A stretch of DNA of 64,000 bases from NCBI RefSeq assembly GCF_000474215.1, contig NZ_BAUC01000016.1, forward strand, positions 1 through 64,000. Direction: 5' to 3'. This document shows, piece by piece, positions 1 through 9,010 of the stretch. Numbering within the stretch: position 1 is the stretch's first letter; every line of letters begins with the position of its first letter. The stretch is from Edwardsiella hoshinae NBRC 105699 = ATCC 33379 (GTDB lineage: Bacteria; Pseudomonadota; Gammaproteobacteria; Enterobacterales; Enterobacteriaceae). The notes below the pieces were generated by a model. It saw only the letters and a program-made list of their open reading frames with translations. It was not told where the DNA came from and made no database searches. The position numbers and the translations under genes were made by a program.

Positions 1-71
1 TCAACGCGTCATCATCACGATTTCCGTTATCGAGAGAAGATAGTTCTCCAGAGTCGCATCGCACGTCGAGC

Positions 72-147
72 GGGTCGTTAGCTCAGTTGGTAGAGCAGTT
101 GACTTTTAATCAATTGGTCGCAGGTTCGAATCCTGCACGACCCACCA
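72..147 (+). tRNA. tRNA-Lys (UUU), first copy
   Basis: A 76-nt cloverleaf with encoded CCA. The acceptor stem pairs GGGTCGT with ACGACCC, the anticodon loop is CTTTTAA with anticodon TTT at 105-107, and the T-arm carries GGTTCGAATCC. It matches E. coli tRNA-Lys as I remember it. In E. coli the lysT cluster also lies just upstream of aroG-gpmA-gal, so the position is syntenic. An identical second copy lies 165 nt downstream. Confidence 0.98.
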
Positions 148-247
148 TTCTCGCGATGCATCATCGGTGTTTAGCGTGAAGAATAACATCGCTCAGCGAT
201 GGCCCGGAGGGCTGAAGCATCCGCCGAGTCATTCTGCACGACGCACC
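148..247 (+). repeat. rtT-like repeat downstream of tRNA-Lys 1
   Basis: About 100 nt that recur almost unchanged after the second tRNA-Lys (389-488). The unit carries small hairpins (ATCGCTCAGCGAT; GGCCCGGAGGGCT) and ends with CTGCACGACGCACC, a decayed copy of the tRNA-Lys 3' end. Repeats downstream of a tRNA that end in a piece of the tRNA 3' end are the hallmark of the rtT elements of E. coli tyrT. The rtT assignment is by architecture, not by a covariance-model search. Confidence 0.6.
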
Positions 248-312
248 TTTTCTTTTCGTCATTGTGTCATTTCTTTTTAAATCGTTTGCCGTTGGCGAAT
301 GATTGTCCGAGC

Positions 313-388
313 GGGTCGTTAGCTCAGTTGGTAGAGCAGTTGACTTTTAATCAATTGGTCGCAGGTTCGAATCCTGCACGACCCACCA
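313..388 (+). tRNA. tRNA-Lys (UUU), second copy
   Basis: Identical in all 76 nt to the tRNA at 72-147, including the encoded CCA. It probably shares the upstream promoter and is processed from the same transcript, since the spacer has no obvious new promoter or strong terminator. Confidence 0.98.
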
Positions 389-488
389 TTCTCGCGATGT
401 GTCATCGGTGTTTAGCGTGAAGGATAACATCGCTCAGCGATGGCCCGAAGGGCGAGGCGTCAACCGAGTCATCCTGCACGACCCACCA
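389..488 (+). repeat. rtT-like repeat downstream of tRNA-Lys 2
   Basis: The second copy of the ~100-nt unit at 148-247, with few differences. It ends in ATCCTGCACGACCCACCA (471-488), an exact copy of the last 18 nt of the tRNA; the identity continues into the flanking TTCTC, giving 23 matching bases at 130-152, 371-393 and 471-493. This looks like a tandem duplication that kept only the tRNA 3' end. Confidence 0.6.
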
Positions 489-579
489 TTCTCCCGTCGA
501 AAAATCAGCATGTAGCGAGCCGGATAACCTCGTTTAACGAAGGCTTGTCAGAGCGAGGCATCAGCCAAGCTATCCTGTG
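489..579 (+). repeat. degenerate third rtT-like unit
   Basis: The stretch GGATAACCTCG...GAGCGAGGCATCAGCC...TATCCTG follows the order and spacing of the two intact repeats but has diverged, and its tRNA end is reduced to ATCCTG. I read it as a decaying third copy. Confidence 0.4.
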
Positions 580-937
580 TCTGCTCCTTAGCGCTTGCTC
601 CTTATCTTCGCCGAGTCCAAGCTGCGCCTAGCGTGGTGCGCGAATCATCATGCCTTATGAGGGGGCGCCGCGAGTTTGTCGTTTTCTCTGCGATTTTACC
701 GAGTTATCCTCAGCCTCATGGCAGTGAATTAGTCTGTTTCTCTACCTATCCATCCTCTCGATATGGTGAATGCGGCGCTTGAACCAGCCTGATGTTTTGC
801 CTTATTGCCTTTTTTTAATTAAATCATGTAATTATGTAAAAAATCTTCCATTGGAACAGTCATTTACAAGCGTGTAAAAAAGCAGATAGATTGAAATGCT
901 TATGATACGCCTTTTCTCTGACTGTGATGGACGCACT
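580..937. other. intergenic region before aroG
   Basis: No convincing gene. The last 100 bases are AT-rich and probably hold the aroG promoter. TTTACAAGCGTGTAAA (863-878) is an inverted repeat built from the two halves of a TyrR box (TGTAAA / TTTACA), but in the reverse arrangement and with 4 nt between them. A further TGTAAA lies about 25 nt upstream. Control of aroG by TyrR is known in E. coli; these sites are only candidates. Confidence 0.4.
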
Positions 938-2002
938 ATGAGTTATCAGAACGACGATTTACGCATTAATCAGATCCAGGAGTTATTACCGCCGGTGGCC
1001 TTGCTGGAAGCCTTCCCGGCCAGTGAGCGTGCGGCACAGACGGTGGCGCAGACCCGCGATGCCATCCACCATATTTTACAGGGACAAGACGATCGCTTAC
1101 TGGTGATCATCGGCCCTTGCTCAATCCATGATCCTCTGGCAGCGAAAGAGTACGCCGCTCGCCTGCTGGCGCTGCGCAATGCGCTCGCCGGTGAATTAGA
1201 GATTGTGATGCGTGTTTACTTCGAGAAACCCCGGACGACGGTGGGGTGGAAAGGGCTGATCAACGATCCGCATATGGACGGTAGCTATCGTATCAATGAT
1301 GGCCTGCGTAGTGCGCGTCGCCTACTGCTTGAGATCAACGACAGCGGTATGCCGACCGCGGGTGAGTTTCTGGATATGATCACCCCGCAATACTTGGCCG
1401 ATCTGATGAGTTGGGGAGCCATTGGGGCGCGGACGACCGAGTCTCAGGTACACCGTGAGCTGGCCTCGGGGCTCTCCTGCCCGGTCGGCTTCAAGAACGG
1501 CACCGATGGCACCATCAAGGTCGCAATCGATGCGATCAATGCCGCCGGGGCTCCCCATTGCTTCCTGTCGGTCACCAAGTGGGGGCATTCGGCAATCGTG
1601 AGCACCAGCGGTAACGGTGACTGCCATATCATCCTGCGTGGTGGGCGTCAGCCGAACTATGCCAGCGCCGATGTGCAGGCGGTGAAAGCGGGGCTCAGCC
1701 AAGCCGGTCTGCCTCCTCAGGTGATGATCGATTTCAGTCACGCCAACAGCAGCAAGCAATTCCAGCGCCAGATGGTGGTGTGCGAGGATGTCTGCGGCCA
1801 GTTAGCCGCCGGTGAACGCGCCATCATCGGGGTCATGATCGAGAGTAATCTGGTGGAGGGAAACCAGAGTCCAGACAGCGGCGCGACGTTACGCTATGGT
1901 CAGAGTGTGACCGATGCCTGCATCGGCTGGGAGGATAGCGAGCGAGCGTTGCGCCAGCTAGCCCAGGCGGTGCGCGCGCGTCGTAGCCATGCGGTGGAAT
2001 AA
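938..2002 (+). CDS. aroG: 3-deoxy-7-phosphoheptulonate synthase, AroG type
   Basis: DAHP synthase joins phosphoenolpyruvate and erythrose-4-phosphate in the first step of the shikimate pathway to aromatic amino acids. The 354-aa protein aligns along its whole length with E. coli AroG (350 aa), with the metal/PEP-site segments GPCSIHDP, MRVYFEKPRTTVGWKG, GARTTESQ, KNGTDG and DFSHANS all present. I chose the ATG at 938 because MSYQNDDLRIN matches the E. coli N-terminus; an upstream in-frame ATG at 896 would add 14 unrelated residues. It is convergent with gpmA, as in E. coli, but the E. coli nadA-pnuC block between the lysine tRNAs and aroG is absent here. Confidence 0.96.
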   Translation: MSYQNDDLRINQIQELLPPVALLEAFPASERAAQTVAQTRDAIHHILQGQDDRLLVIIGPCSIHDPLAAKEYAARLLALRNALAGELEIVMRVYFEKPRTTVGWKGLINDPHMDGSYRINDGLRSARRLLLEINDSGMPTAGEFLDMITPQYLADLMSWGAIGARTTESQVHRELASGLSCPVGFKNGTDGTIKVAIDAINAAGAPHCFLSVTKWGHSAIVSTSGNGDCHIILRGGRQPNYASADVQAVKAGLSQAGLPPQVMIDFSHANSSKQFQRQMVVCEDVCGQLAAGERAIIGVMIESNLVEGNQSPDSGATLRYGQSVTDACIGWEDSERALRQLAQAVRARRSHAVE

Positions 2003-2009
2003 AACGGAC

Positions 2010-2031
2010 GACGGCGCCAGTGCGCGCCGTC
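2010..2031 (-). terminator. hairpin between convergent aroG and gpmA
   Basis: GACGGCG and CGCCGTC form a 7-bp stem around an 8-nt loop. On the minus strand the stem is followed within a few bases by TTTTATT, so it best serves gpmA. It may also slow transcription from aroG. Confidence 0.5.
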
Positions 2032-2050
2032 GCCGTCTGGCCGGAAGGGG

Positions 2051-2803
2051 TTAGCCGGCCTTGCCCTGGTTCGCAACTGCCGCTTGCCGGGCGGCGATCT
2101 CGTCGGCGTCGCCGAGGTAGTAATGGCGTAGCGGGCGCATTTGCTCATCGAACTCGTACACCAGCGGTACGCCCGTCGGGATATTCAGCTCGACGATCGC
2201 CTCTTCGCTGATGTGATCCAGGTGTTTTACTAAGGCGCGTAGTGAGTTGCCATGAGCGGCGATGATCACCCGCTCACCGGCGGCGATGCGCGGCATGATC
2301 TGTTGCTGCCAGTAGGGGATCACTCGCTCAATGGTGGTGGCCAGGCTTTCCGTCAGCGGTAACTCATCGCTGCTTAGCGCGGCATAGCGTGGATCGTGCC
2401 CCGGGTAGCGCTCATCTTGCACCGTCAAGGCCGGCGGGGTGATGGCGAAGGCGCGTCGCCATAACTTGACCTGTTCATCGCCATACTTCTGAGCGGTCTC
2501 GGCCTTATTCAGTCCTTGCAGAGCGCCGTAGTGGCGCTCGTTCAACTTCCACGACTTTTCGACCGCGAGCCAGGGTTGATCGATCTCGTCCAGAATATGC
2601 CAGAGGGTATGAATAGCCCGTTTTAGCACGGAGGTGTAGGCGAAGTCGAAGCTGAATCCCTGCGCCTTTAACAGGCGTCCTGCTGCCAGGGCCTCCTGAC
2701 GTCCTTTATCCGACAGTTCGACATCGGTCCAGCCGGTGAAGCGGTTTTCCTTGTTCCACTCGCTTTCGCCGTGGCGAACCAGGACCAGTTTGGTGACAGC
2801 CAT
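2051..2803 (-). CDS. gpmA: 2,3-bisphosphoglycerate-dependent phosphoglycerate mutase
   Basis: Interconverts 3- and 2-phosphoglycerate in glycolysis and gluconeogenesis in the cytosol. The protein is 250 aa, the E. coli GpmA length. It carries the catalytic [10 protein letters not shown] motif near the N-terminus (phosphorylated His), the [12 protein letters not shown] segment and the second catalytic histidine in [10 protein letters not shown]. The ATG at 2803 has AGGAGTCTCT just upstream; an in-frame extension to 2848 would run through the Fur box and is rejected. A perfect Fur-type palindrome upstream fits the known iron control of gpmA in E. coli. Confidence 0.97.
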   Translation of the reverse strand: MAVTKLVLVRHGESEWNKENRFTGWTDVELSDKGRQEALAAGRLLKAQGFSFDFAYTSVLKRAIHTLWHILDEIDQPWLAVEKSWKLNERHYGALQGLNKAETAQKYGDEQVKLWRRAFAITPPALTVQDERYPGHDPRYAALSSDELPLTESLATTIERVIPYWQQQIMPRIAAGERVIIAAHGNSLRALVKHLDHISEEAIVELNIPTGVPLVYEFDEQMRPLRHYYLGDADEIAARQAAVANQGKAG

Positions 2804-2830
2804 AGAGAGACTCCTTAATTGCGTTAGCAT

Positions 2831-2849
2831 AATGATAATAATTATCATT
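2831..2849. promoter_or_regulatory. Fur box upstream of gpmA
   Basis: AATGATAATAATTATCATT is a perfect 9-1-9 palindrome. Its core TGATAAT-A-ATTATCA is the 7-1-7 form of the Fur operator. It lies 28 bp upstream of the gpmA start and between gpmA and the divergent transporter gene. Confidence 0.85.
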
Positions 2850-3108
2850 ATGCGTTATGAAATGCAATGGCATCGCGTGCGGGGCCGGTATATGTTGCCG
2901 TGTCGACGCGCTGCGTCATCTTCTCAGTGTAGTGGAGGCCCGCTCAAACGATATCACCATTCGAGCCCCAGCGGCGGCGGGGCGGCTAGGATCCTATCGG
3001 CCTCTCATTTTTGCCGTTTCGGGGTTTGAGGGCGGCGCATTGTTGATTATAGTTAACGTCTTGTTTCAAATGTTAACAATAAATGACTCTAGGATAGCGA
3101 GGTTGCCC

Positions 3109-4488
3109 ATGGATGCCACCCCATTAACCGCTGCGATGACCAGTCCGCCTTCGCAGCGGGGTTTATTGATTATGGCGCTCGACATTGTGCTATTGGTGAT
3201 TTTGTTGCATACCTTACCCTTTGACGAGAAGGCCAATACGGGCTTGGCGTTGACGATTTTCGTCGGTGTGCTGTGGTTGACCGAGGCGGTGCATGTGACC
3301 ATCACCGCGTTGCTGATCCCGCTGCTTGCGATCGGTTTCGGGTTATTGGATGCCAGTGGGGCGTTGAAATCATTCGCTAACCCGACCATCTTCCTCTTCT
3401 TCGGCGGCTTCGTGCTGGCGACGGCGCTGCATGTGCAAGGGCTGGATCGTCTGATCGCCAATCAGTTGCTGTTACTGGCCGGTGGACGGATGGGGACGGC
3501 GGTACTGATGCTGTTCAGTGTGACTGCCGCGCTCTCAATGTGGATCAGTAACACCGCGACGGCGGCGATGATGTTGCCTCTGGCGCTGGGGATTCTCAGT
3601 AATCTCGATCCAGCACGTGAGCGTAATACCTACGTTTTCCTACTATTGGGGATCGCCTATAGCGCCAGTATCGGCGGGTTGGGTACCCTGGTCGGCAGCC
3701 CACCTAACGCTATCGCCGCCGCCCAGTTGGGGATCGATTTCTTTACCTGGATGAAGTTTGGTATCCCGGTGATGGTGGTGATGATGCCGCTGATGATGGG
3801 GCTGCTTTACTTGCTGCTACGCCCCAATCTCCAGCATAAGGTGACGCTGCATGTCGAAAAATTGGAATGGACCGCAGCGCGGGTGATCGCCTTGTTGATC
3901 TTCGCCTTGACGGTGATCGGTTGGATCTTCAGTAGCCAAATCAGTGCCATGTTGGGTGGCATCAAGCAGTTTGACACCTTAGTAGCCGTCGGTGCGGCGG
4001 TATTGATCGGGGCCAGTGGGGTGGCGAGTTGGGATCAGATCCAGCGTAACACGGAGTGGGGCGTACTGATGCTATTCGGTGGCGGCCTGACGCTGAGTCT
4101 GATCCTCGAAGGATCGGGCGCGAGCGCCATCCTGGCACGTGGAATGGCCGACATCTTCGGCCAAAGTCACTGGTTTATCATTTTGCTGGCGGTGGCGACC
4201 TTTATCATCTTCCTAACGGAGTTCACCAGTAATACCGCCAGCGCCGCGCTGCTGGTGCCGGTGTTTGCGACCGTCGCTAAGGCGCTAGGTATGCCGGAGA
4301 GTCTGCTGACGCTGGTGATCGGTATCGGTGCTTCCTGCGCCTTCATGTTGCCGGTCGCCACGCCACCGAACGCCATCGTGTTCGGCTCCGGTCATATTCG
4401 CCAACAGGAGATGGTGCGCGTTGGTTTCTGGCTCAACCTGGTGAGTATCGTCGCGCTTAGCCTCTTCGCATGGCTGTTCTGGCGTTAG
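3109..4488 (+). CDS. SLC13/DASS-family sodium:dicarboxylate-type transporter
   Basis: An inner-membrane carrier of the divalent anion:sodium symporter family (VcINDY, YbhI, CitT relatives), which move di- or tricarboxylates. The 459-aa protein is a chain of hydrophobic segments. It has both family signature motifs: SNTATAAMMLPL in the first half and SNTASAALLVPV in the second, each followed by a GSPPN or ATPPN helix-break motif. I took the ATG at 3109 because GAGG lies 6 nt upstream; the open frame extends to 2857 but that part has no protein-like character. It is divergent from gpmA. Two GTTAAC repeats (3052-3057, 3072-3077) sit in its leader. The substrate cannot be told from sequence; C4-dicarboxylate or citrate are candidates. 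Confidence 0.85.
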   Translation: MDATPLTAAMTSPPSQRGLLIMALDIVLLVILLHTLPFDEKANTGLALTIFVGVLWLTEAVHVTITALLIPLLAIGFGLLDASGALKSFANPTIFLFFGGFVLATALHVQGLDRLIANQLLLLAGGRMGTAVLMLFSVTAALSMWISNTATAAMMLPLALGILSNLDPARERNTYVFLLLGIAYSASIGGLGTLVGSPPNAIAAAQLGIDFFTWMKFGIPVMVVMMPLMMGLLYLLLRPNLQHKVTLHVEKLEWTAARVIALLIFALTVIGWIFSSQISAMLGGIKQFDTLVAVGAAVLIGASGVASWDQIQRNTEWGVLMLFGGGLTLSLILEGSGASAILARGMADIFGQSHWFIILLAVATFIIFLTEFTSNTASAALLVPVFATVAKALGMPESLLTLVIGIGASCAFMLPVATPPNAIVFGSGHIRQQEMVRVGFWLNLVSIVALSLFAWLFWR

Positions 4489-4494
4489 GTTCGT

Positions 4495-4513
4495 GGGGCG
4501 CGGCGAGCGCCCC
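4495..4513. terminator. hairpin between SLC13 gene and galM
   Basis: GGGGCGC - GGCGA - GCGCCCC, a 7-bp GC stem in the 32-nt gap between two convergent genes. There is no clear T-run on either side. Confidence 0.4.
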
Positions 4514-4520
4514 GCAGGTA

Positions 4521-5567
4521 TTAGGCCACACAGAACTGGTAGTGAGCGAAGGCGTGGTAACGCTCGCCCGGTTGCAACAGGCAACTGGGTTGAGGCCATT
4601 CGGGATGGTTGGGACTGTCGGGGAGGAAGGCGCACTCCAGTGCCACCCCGGCATAGTCGCTGTAGTGGCCACCCGCCCGATCGGGCGTCCCAGCGAGGTA
4701 GTTACCGCTGTAGAGTTGCAGCGCCGGGGCGTTGGTATACACCTGTAGACGGACTCGCTCATCGTCTGCGCTGAGCGTGGCGGCGGGGTAAGCGCCGTCG
4801 GCGCAACGGGGTTGCAGCAGGTAGGCGTGATCATAGCCCTTAACTCGACGTTGATCGGCGTCGCTTAACAGGTCGCGGCGCAACGTTTTCCCTTGGCGGA
4901 AATCCATACCGCTGCCTTCGACCTCCTTCAATGGCGCACAGGGGATACCCTGTTCATCCACCGGCAGATAATAGTCGGCGTTTAGCTGTAAACGCTGGAT
5001 GAGCGCGTCCGCCTGGCCATCGCCGCCAAGATTAAAATAGGCGTGGTTGGTCAGGCCGACGGGACAGGGATGATCGACGTGAGCCTGCCAGTCGACCGTC
5101 ACCCGATCATTGTCGTCGAGTGTGTAGCGCGTCTCTACCGTCAGGTTGCCGGGATAGCCCTGATCGCCAGCGGGCGAGTGCAGGCGATAGGTGACCGAGT
5201 GGGTATCGTGAGCGACGCGTTGCCAGCGGCGCTTGTCGAACCCTTCGGGGCCGCCGTGTAACTGATTGGCTCCTTGGCTGGGTAGCAGGGTGATACATCG
5301 CCCCTGATGATGGTAAGCGGCGTTGGCGATGCGATTAGCATAGCGGCCAACGGTCGCGCCGAGAAAGGCCTGCTGCTCGGGATATTGCCCGGCGCGTCGG
5401 CAGCCGAGCAAGACCTCGCGTGCCTGGCCGTCACGCAGCGCTAGACGGCAGGAGAGCCAGGTCGCCCCCCAATCCATGAACAGCAGGGTTGTGCCGCGGG
5501 CATTATGCAGGGCGGTAAACTGAAAAGGCGCACCATCCGGTGCCCGTTCGAGGTGAGCGCTTAGCAT
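4521..5567 (-). CDS. galM: galactose mutarotase (aldose 1-epimerase)
   Basis: Interconverts alpha- and beta-D-galactose so that GalK receives the alpha anomer (Leloir pathway). The 348-aa protein is about the length of E. coli GalM (346 aa). It has the aldose-epimerase segments [29 protein letters not shown] (catalytic His) and the [12 protein letters not shown] loop with the catalytic Glu region. It is the last gene of galETKM and overlaps the end of galK by 7 nt, so the two are probably translationally coupled. Confidence 0.96.
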   Translation of the reverse strand: MLSAHLERAPDGAPFQFTALHNARGTTLLFMDWGATWLSCRLALRDGQAREVLLGCRRAGQYPEQQAFLGATVGRYANRIANAAYHHQGRCITLLPSQGANQLHGGPEGFDKRRWQRVAHDTHSVTYRLHSPAGDQGYPGNLTVETRYTLDDNDRVTVDWQAHVDHPCPVGLTNHAYFNLGGDGQADALIQRLQLNADYYLPVDEQGIPCAPLKEVEGSGMDFRQGKTLRRDLLSDADQRRVKGYDHAYLLQPRCADGAYPAATLSADDERVRLQVYTNAPALQLYSGNYLAGTPDRAGGHYSDYAGVALECAFLPDSPNHPEWPQPSCLLQPGERYHAFAHYQFCVA

Positions 5568-6718
5568 ACGCTGGCCCCTGCCGATGGTTGGCAGACGTAG
5601 AAACTCTCACGCAGTCCGGTGCGTGCCGGGTAGTCGTGTGCCACCGCGCTGCGTACCGCTTCAACCAGATGCTGTGGCATCAGGGCGACGATACAGCCGC
5701 CGAAGCCTCCACCGGTCATTCGTACTCCGCCCTGATCGCCGATAACGCCTTTGACGATCTCGACCAAAATATCGATGGGCGGGACGGTGATGGCGAAGTC
5801 GTCGCGCATCGAGGCGTGTGAGGCCGCCATCAATTCCCCCATGCGTGCCAGATCGCCAGCGGCGAGCGCCTCGGCCGCCGCCACGGTACGTGCGTTTTCA
5901 CTGATCACATGGCGAGCGCGTCGGGCCGTGAGCGCGGGGAGGGCATGCGCCTCGGCGGCGAAGCGCTCTGGGGTCACGTCGCGTAACGCCGGTACGGCGA
6001 AGAAGCGCGCCGCCTCTTCACACTGCTGGCGACGGGTGTTGTACTCGCTGTCGACCAGGCCGCGTTTGACGTTGGAGTTGATGATCACCACCGCCACCTG
6101 CGCCGGTAACGGAACTGCCTGGGTGGCCAGCGAGCGGCAATCGATCAGAAGTGCGTGCTGCGCCTGGCCGAGGGCGGAGATCAACTGATCCATGATGCCG
6201 CAGTTACAGCCGACGAAACGGTTCTCCGCCTCTTGACCATTGAGCGCCAGCGCGACGCCATCCAGTGGCAGTTGATACAGCGCCTGGAGTGCTTGGCCAA
6301 CAGCGACCTCCAAGGCGGCGGAGGAGCTGAGCCCCGCCCCTTGCGGTACGTTGCCGCTGATCACCATGTCGACGCCACCGATAGCGTTGCAGCGTTGCAG
6401 GAGATGCTTGATCACCCCGCGGACATAGTTGCTCCACATCATGCTGTCGTGGGCGGTGATCGGCGCATCGAGGCTGAAGCTGTCTTGCTGATTCGCATAA
6501 TCGGCGGCGATGACGCGTACCTGGCGATCGGGACGCGCCGCACAACTGATGACGGTTTGGTAATCGATGGCGCAGGGGAGAACGAAGCCATCGTTATAGT
6601 CGGTATGTTCGCCGATTAGGTTGACGCGCCCCGGCGCTTGGACGCAGCAGGTTGGCGCGTAGCCAAATTCACGGGTAAAGATCTCACGGGTCACGCGAGT
6701 CAGATCATGGAGACGCAT
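5561..6718 (-). CDS. galK: galactokinase
   Basis: Phosphorylates alpha-D-galactose to galactose-1-phosphate with ATP. This 385-aa GHMP kinase has the galactose-binding motif [15 protein letters not shown] near residue 30, the ATP loop [15 protein letters not shown], and the third GHMP motif MTGGGFGGC near the C-terminus. It lies 19 nt downstream of galT with GAGAGGATA before the ATG. Confidence 0.98.
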   Translation of the reverse strand: MRLHDLTRVTREIFTREFGYAPTCCVQAPGRVNLIGEHTDYNDGFVLPCAIDYQTVISCAARPDRQVRVIAADYANQQDSFSLDAPITAHDSMMWSNYVRGVIKHLLQRCNAIGGVDMVISGNVPQGAGLSSSAALEVAVGQALQALYQLPLDGVALALNGQEAENRFVGCNCGIMDQLISALGQAQHALLIDCRSLATQAVPLPAQVAVVIINSNVKRGLVDSEYNTRRQQCEEAARFFAVPALRDVTPERFAAEAHALPALTARRARHVISENARTVAAAEALAAGDLARMGELMAASHASMRDDFAITVPPIDILVEIVKGVIGDQGGVRMTGGGFGGCIVALMPQHLVEAVRSAVAHDYPARTGLRESFYVCQPSAGASVC

Positions 6719-6737
6719 GGTTGTATCCTCTCGGCGG

Positions 6738-7787
6738 TTAGGCTTCGCTAAAGTGAATGTCGCTGACGGCGCGCAGGCGTTCGGCCGCTTGCTCCGGGGT
6801 CAGATCGCGTTGGGTCTCTGCCAGCATCTCGTAGCCGACCATGAACTTGCGCACCGTCGCGGAGCGCAGCAAGGGCGGATAGAAATGGGCGTGCAGCAGC
6901 CAGTGATCGGCATCGACCTGATCGAAGGGCGCGCCATGCCAGCCCATCGAATAGGGGAAGGCGCAGTGAAACAGGTTGTCATAACGGCTCGTCAGTTTTT
7001 TTAGCGCCACGGCCAGGTCGCTACGCTGCTGTGCGTCGATCTCCGGCAGACGTCGTAGTGGGTGTTTCGGCAAGAGTAGGGTCTCGAACGGCCAGGCGGC
7101 CCAGTAGGGCACGACCGCTAGCCAGTGTGCCGTCTCGACCACGGTACGGCTACCATCGGCCAATTCTCGCTGCACATAGTCGAGCAATAGCGGGCGTTGG
7201 TGGCGGAGGAAGTAGTCTCGCTGGAGACGATCCTCGCGTGCGGCCTCGTTGGGCAGGAAACTGTTGGCCCAGATCTGACCATGAGGGTGAGGATTGGAGC
7301 AACCCATGGCCGCGCCCTTGTTCTCGAACACCTGCACCCAGGGATAACGGCGGCCCAGCTCGGCGCTCTGGCTTTGCCAGGTGGCGATCACCGTCTCCAG
7401 CGCCGACAGCGAGAGTTGCGGGAGGGTTTTACTGTGGTCGGGCGAGAAACAGATCACCCGGCTCGTACCGCGAGCGCTGGCGCTACGCATCAGGACATCG
7501 TCGCTGCTCGGTGCGTCGGGGGTGTCCGGCATCAGTGCGGCGAAGTCGTTGGTGAAGACATGGGTCGTGTGGTAATCCGGGTTGCGATCGCCGGTGACAC
7601 GGAGGTTACCCGGGCAGAGATAGCAATCGGGATCGTGCGCCGGTAGCTGGGGATTGGCCGGTGTTTCCTGCGCCCCTTGCCAGGGGCGCTTGGCCCGATG
7701 CGGCGACACCAGTACCCATTGATCGCTCAGCGGATTGTAGCGGCGGTGGGGATGATCCACCGGATTAAAGGGAATAGTCATCGCCAC
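6738..7787 (-). CDS. galT: galactose-1-phosphate uridylyltransferase
   Basis: Exchanges UMP between UDP-glucose and galactose-1-phosphate through a uridylyl-histidine intermediate. The protein is 349 aa. The HIT-like active site HPHGQIWA, with its catalytic His, is visible, as are zinc-site residues of the E. coli type (CYLCPGN near residue 52). It starts 5 nt after the galE stop and has AAGGAG before the ATG. Confidence 0.98.
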   Translation of the reverse strand: MAMTIPFNPVDHPHRRYNPLSDQWVLVSPHRAKRPWQGAQETPANPQLPAHDPDCYLCPGNLRVTGDRNPDYHTTHVFTNDFAALMPDTPDAPSSDDVLMRSASARGTSRVICFSPDHSKTLPQLSLSALETVIATWQSQSAELGRRYPWVQVFENKGAAMGCSNPHPHGQIWANSFLPNEAAREDRLQRDYFLRHQRPLLLDYVQRELADGSRTVVETAHWLAVVPYWAAWPFETLLLPKHPLRRLPEIDAQQRSDLAVALKKLTSRYDNLFHCAFPYSMGWHGAPFDQVDADHWLLHAHFYPPLLRSATVRKFMVGYEMLAETQRDLTPEQAAERLRAVSDIHFSEA

Positions 7788-7792
7788 GCTCC

Positions 7793-8809
7793 TTATTGTG
7801 GGTAGCCGTTCGGGTTATGGGATTGCCAGCGCCAGGTATCTTCGGCCATCTGCGCCAGGGAGTAGCTTACGTGCCAGCCCAGCTCTCGTTCGGCCTTGGC
7901 GGCATCGGCCCAATAAGCGGGCAGATCGCCGGCTCGACGCGGGGCAAAATGGTAGGGGATCGGCTTGCCACAAGCCTGGCTGAACGCCTCGACCATCTGT
8001 AGCACGCTGTAACCGACACCGGCGCCGAGGTTATAGATGTGTACCCCCGCATGGCCGCACTTGGCCTGTAACGCCGCCAGATGGCCATCGGCCAGATCCA
8101 TCACATGAATATAATCGCGTACCCCGGTACCGTCGGGGGTCGGGTAGTCGTTGCCGAAGATGGCCAGCGAATCGCGGCGACCGATCGCCACCTGCGAGAT
8201 ATACGGCATCAGGTTGTTGGGAACCCCCTGCGGATCTTCGCCCATGGTGCCCGAGGGATGCGCGCCGACCGGATTGAAGTAGCGCAGCAGCGTCACGCTC
8301 CACGCCGGTGAGGCGTGCTGTAGATCTTGCAGTATCTGCTCGACCATCAGCTTGCTGCGGCCATAAGGGCTAGAGGGCATCCCGGTTGGCATCGTTTCGA
8401 CATAGGGCACCTGCGGCTGATCGCCGTAGACGGTGGCCGAGGAGCTAAAGATGATGTTATGCACCCCGGCCGCTTGCATCGCCGCCAGTAACACCAGCGT
8501 TCCGCTGACATTATTGTCGTAGTAGGCCAGGGGCTGTTGCACCGATTCGCCGACCGCCTTCAGCCCGGCAAAGTGGATCACCGCATCGATAGACTGCTCG
8601 GCGAAGATACGCGTGAGCAGGGCCTGGTCACGGATATCGCCGTGGTACAGCACGGGACGCGTCCCGCTGAGGGCGGCGATACGATCCAGTACGCTGGCCT
8701 TGCTGTTACAGAGATTATCGACGATGACCGGCGTATGGCCCGCCTGGAGCAGTTGGAGACAGGTATGGCTACCGATGTAACCGCTTCCTCCGGTGACTAA
8801 TACAATCAT
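7793..8809 (-). CDS. galE: UDP-glucose 4-epimerase
   Basis: NAD-dependent interconversion of UDP-galactose and UDP-glucose, for galactose breakdown and for sugar supply to LPS. This 338-aa extended short-chain dehydrogenase has the [12 protein letters not shown]-binding loop at residues 7-15, the catalytic Ser-Ser-Ala-Thr stretch SSSATVYG and the YGRSK motif (Tyr/Lys pair). It is the first gene of galETKM. The DNA coding for the glycine loop also overlaps an internal GalR-operator match. Confidence 0.98.
   Translation of the reverse strand: MIVLVTGGSGYIGSHTCLQLLQAGHTPVIVDNLCNSKASVLDRIAALSGTRPVLYHGDIRDQALLTRIFAEQSIDAVIHFAGLKAVGESVQQPLAYYDNNVSGTLVLLAAMQAAGVHNIIFSSSATVYGDQPQVPYVETMPTGMPSSPYGRSKLMVEQILQDLQHASPAWSVTLLRYFNPVGAHPSGTMGEDPQGVPNNLMPYISQVAIGRRDSLAIFGNDYPTPDGTGVRDYIHVMDLADGHLAALQAKCGHAGVHIYNLGAGVGYSVLQMVEAFSQACGKPIPYHFAPRRAGDLPAYWADAAKAERELGWHVSYSLAQMAEDTWRWQSHNPNGYPQ
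8775..8790 (-). promoter_or_regulatory. internal GalR operator (OI) inside galE
   Basis: On the minus strand GAGGAAGCGGTTACAT matches the E. coli gal internal operator GTGGTAGCGGTTACAT at 14 of 16 positions. It lies in the same place, over the codons for the glycine-rich loop. Part of the match is forced by the protein sequence. Confidence 0.55.
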
Positions 8810-8885
8810 GATGGACTCCCAGTGCGACTCTGATGGTGAAAAGGTAGCACGTGGCGAGAGGCGAAAAGGTGATCTAGGCGATAAA

Positions 8886-8901
8886 ATGGAATCGTTTACA
8901 C
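8886..8901 (-). promoter_or_regulatory. external GalR/GalS operator (OE) of galETKM
   Basis: On the minus strand the sequence is GTGTAAACGATTCCAT, identical at 15 of 16 positions to the E. coli gal external operator. It is 77 bp upstream of galE. Together with the internal site about 110 bp away it keeps the two-operator layout used for GalR looping. I see no strong CRP site beside it. Confidence 0.85.
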
Positions 8902-9010
8902 AACTATCATCAATAATACGGGCGCTATTTATAGCGGCGCCGCTTTTATCTTAGCCGGCGGCGCCATCGTTGCGCGGTCTTCTGGTGGTAGCGATTACAC
9001 TGGCGCTGGC

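Noticed and set aside
471-493. tRNA-Lys 3'-end copy as a phage or island attachment site
   Set aside because: No integrase or foreign genes lie beside it, and the same structure recurs in tandem with the downstream repeat, which fits rtT-type duplication better.
199-631. Open frames of 73 and 63 aa over the tRNA-Lys region
   Set aside because: They read straight through the second tRNA gene and the repeats, and have no ribosome site.
2857-3108. 84-residue N-terminal extension of the SLC13 transporter
   Set aside because: Composition is unlike the rest of the protein and of the family; the ATG at 3109 has a ribosome site and gives the normal N-terminus.
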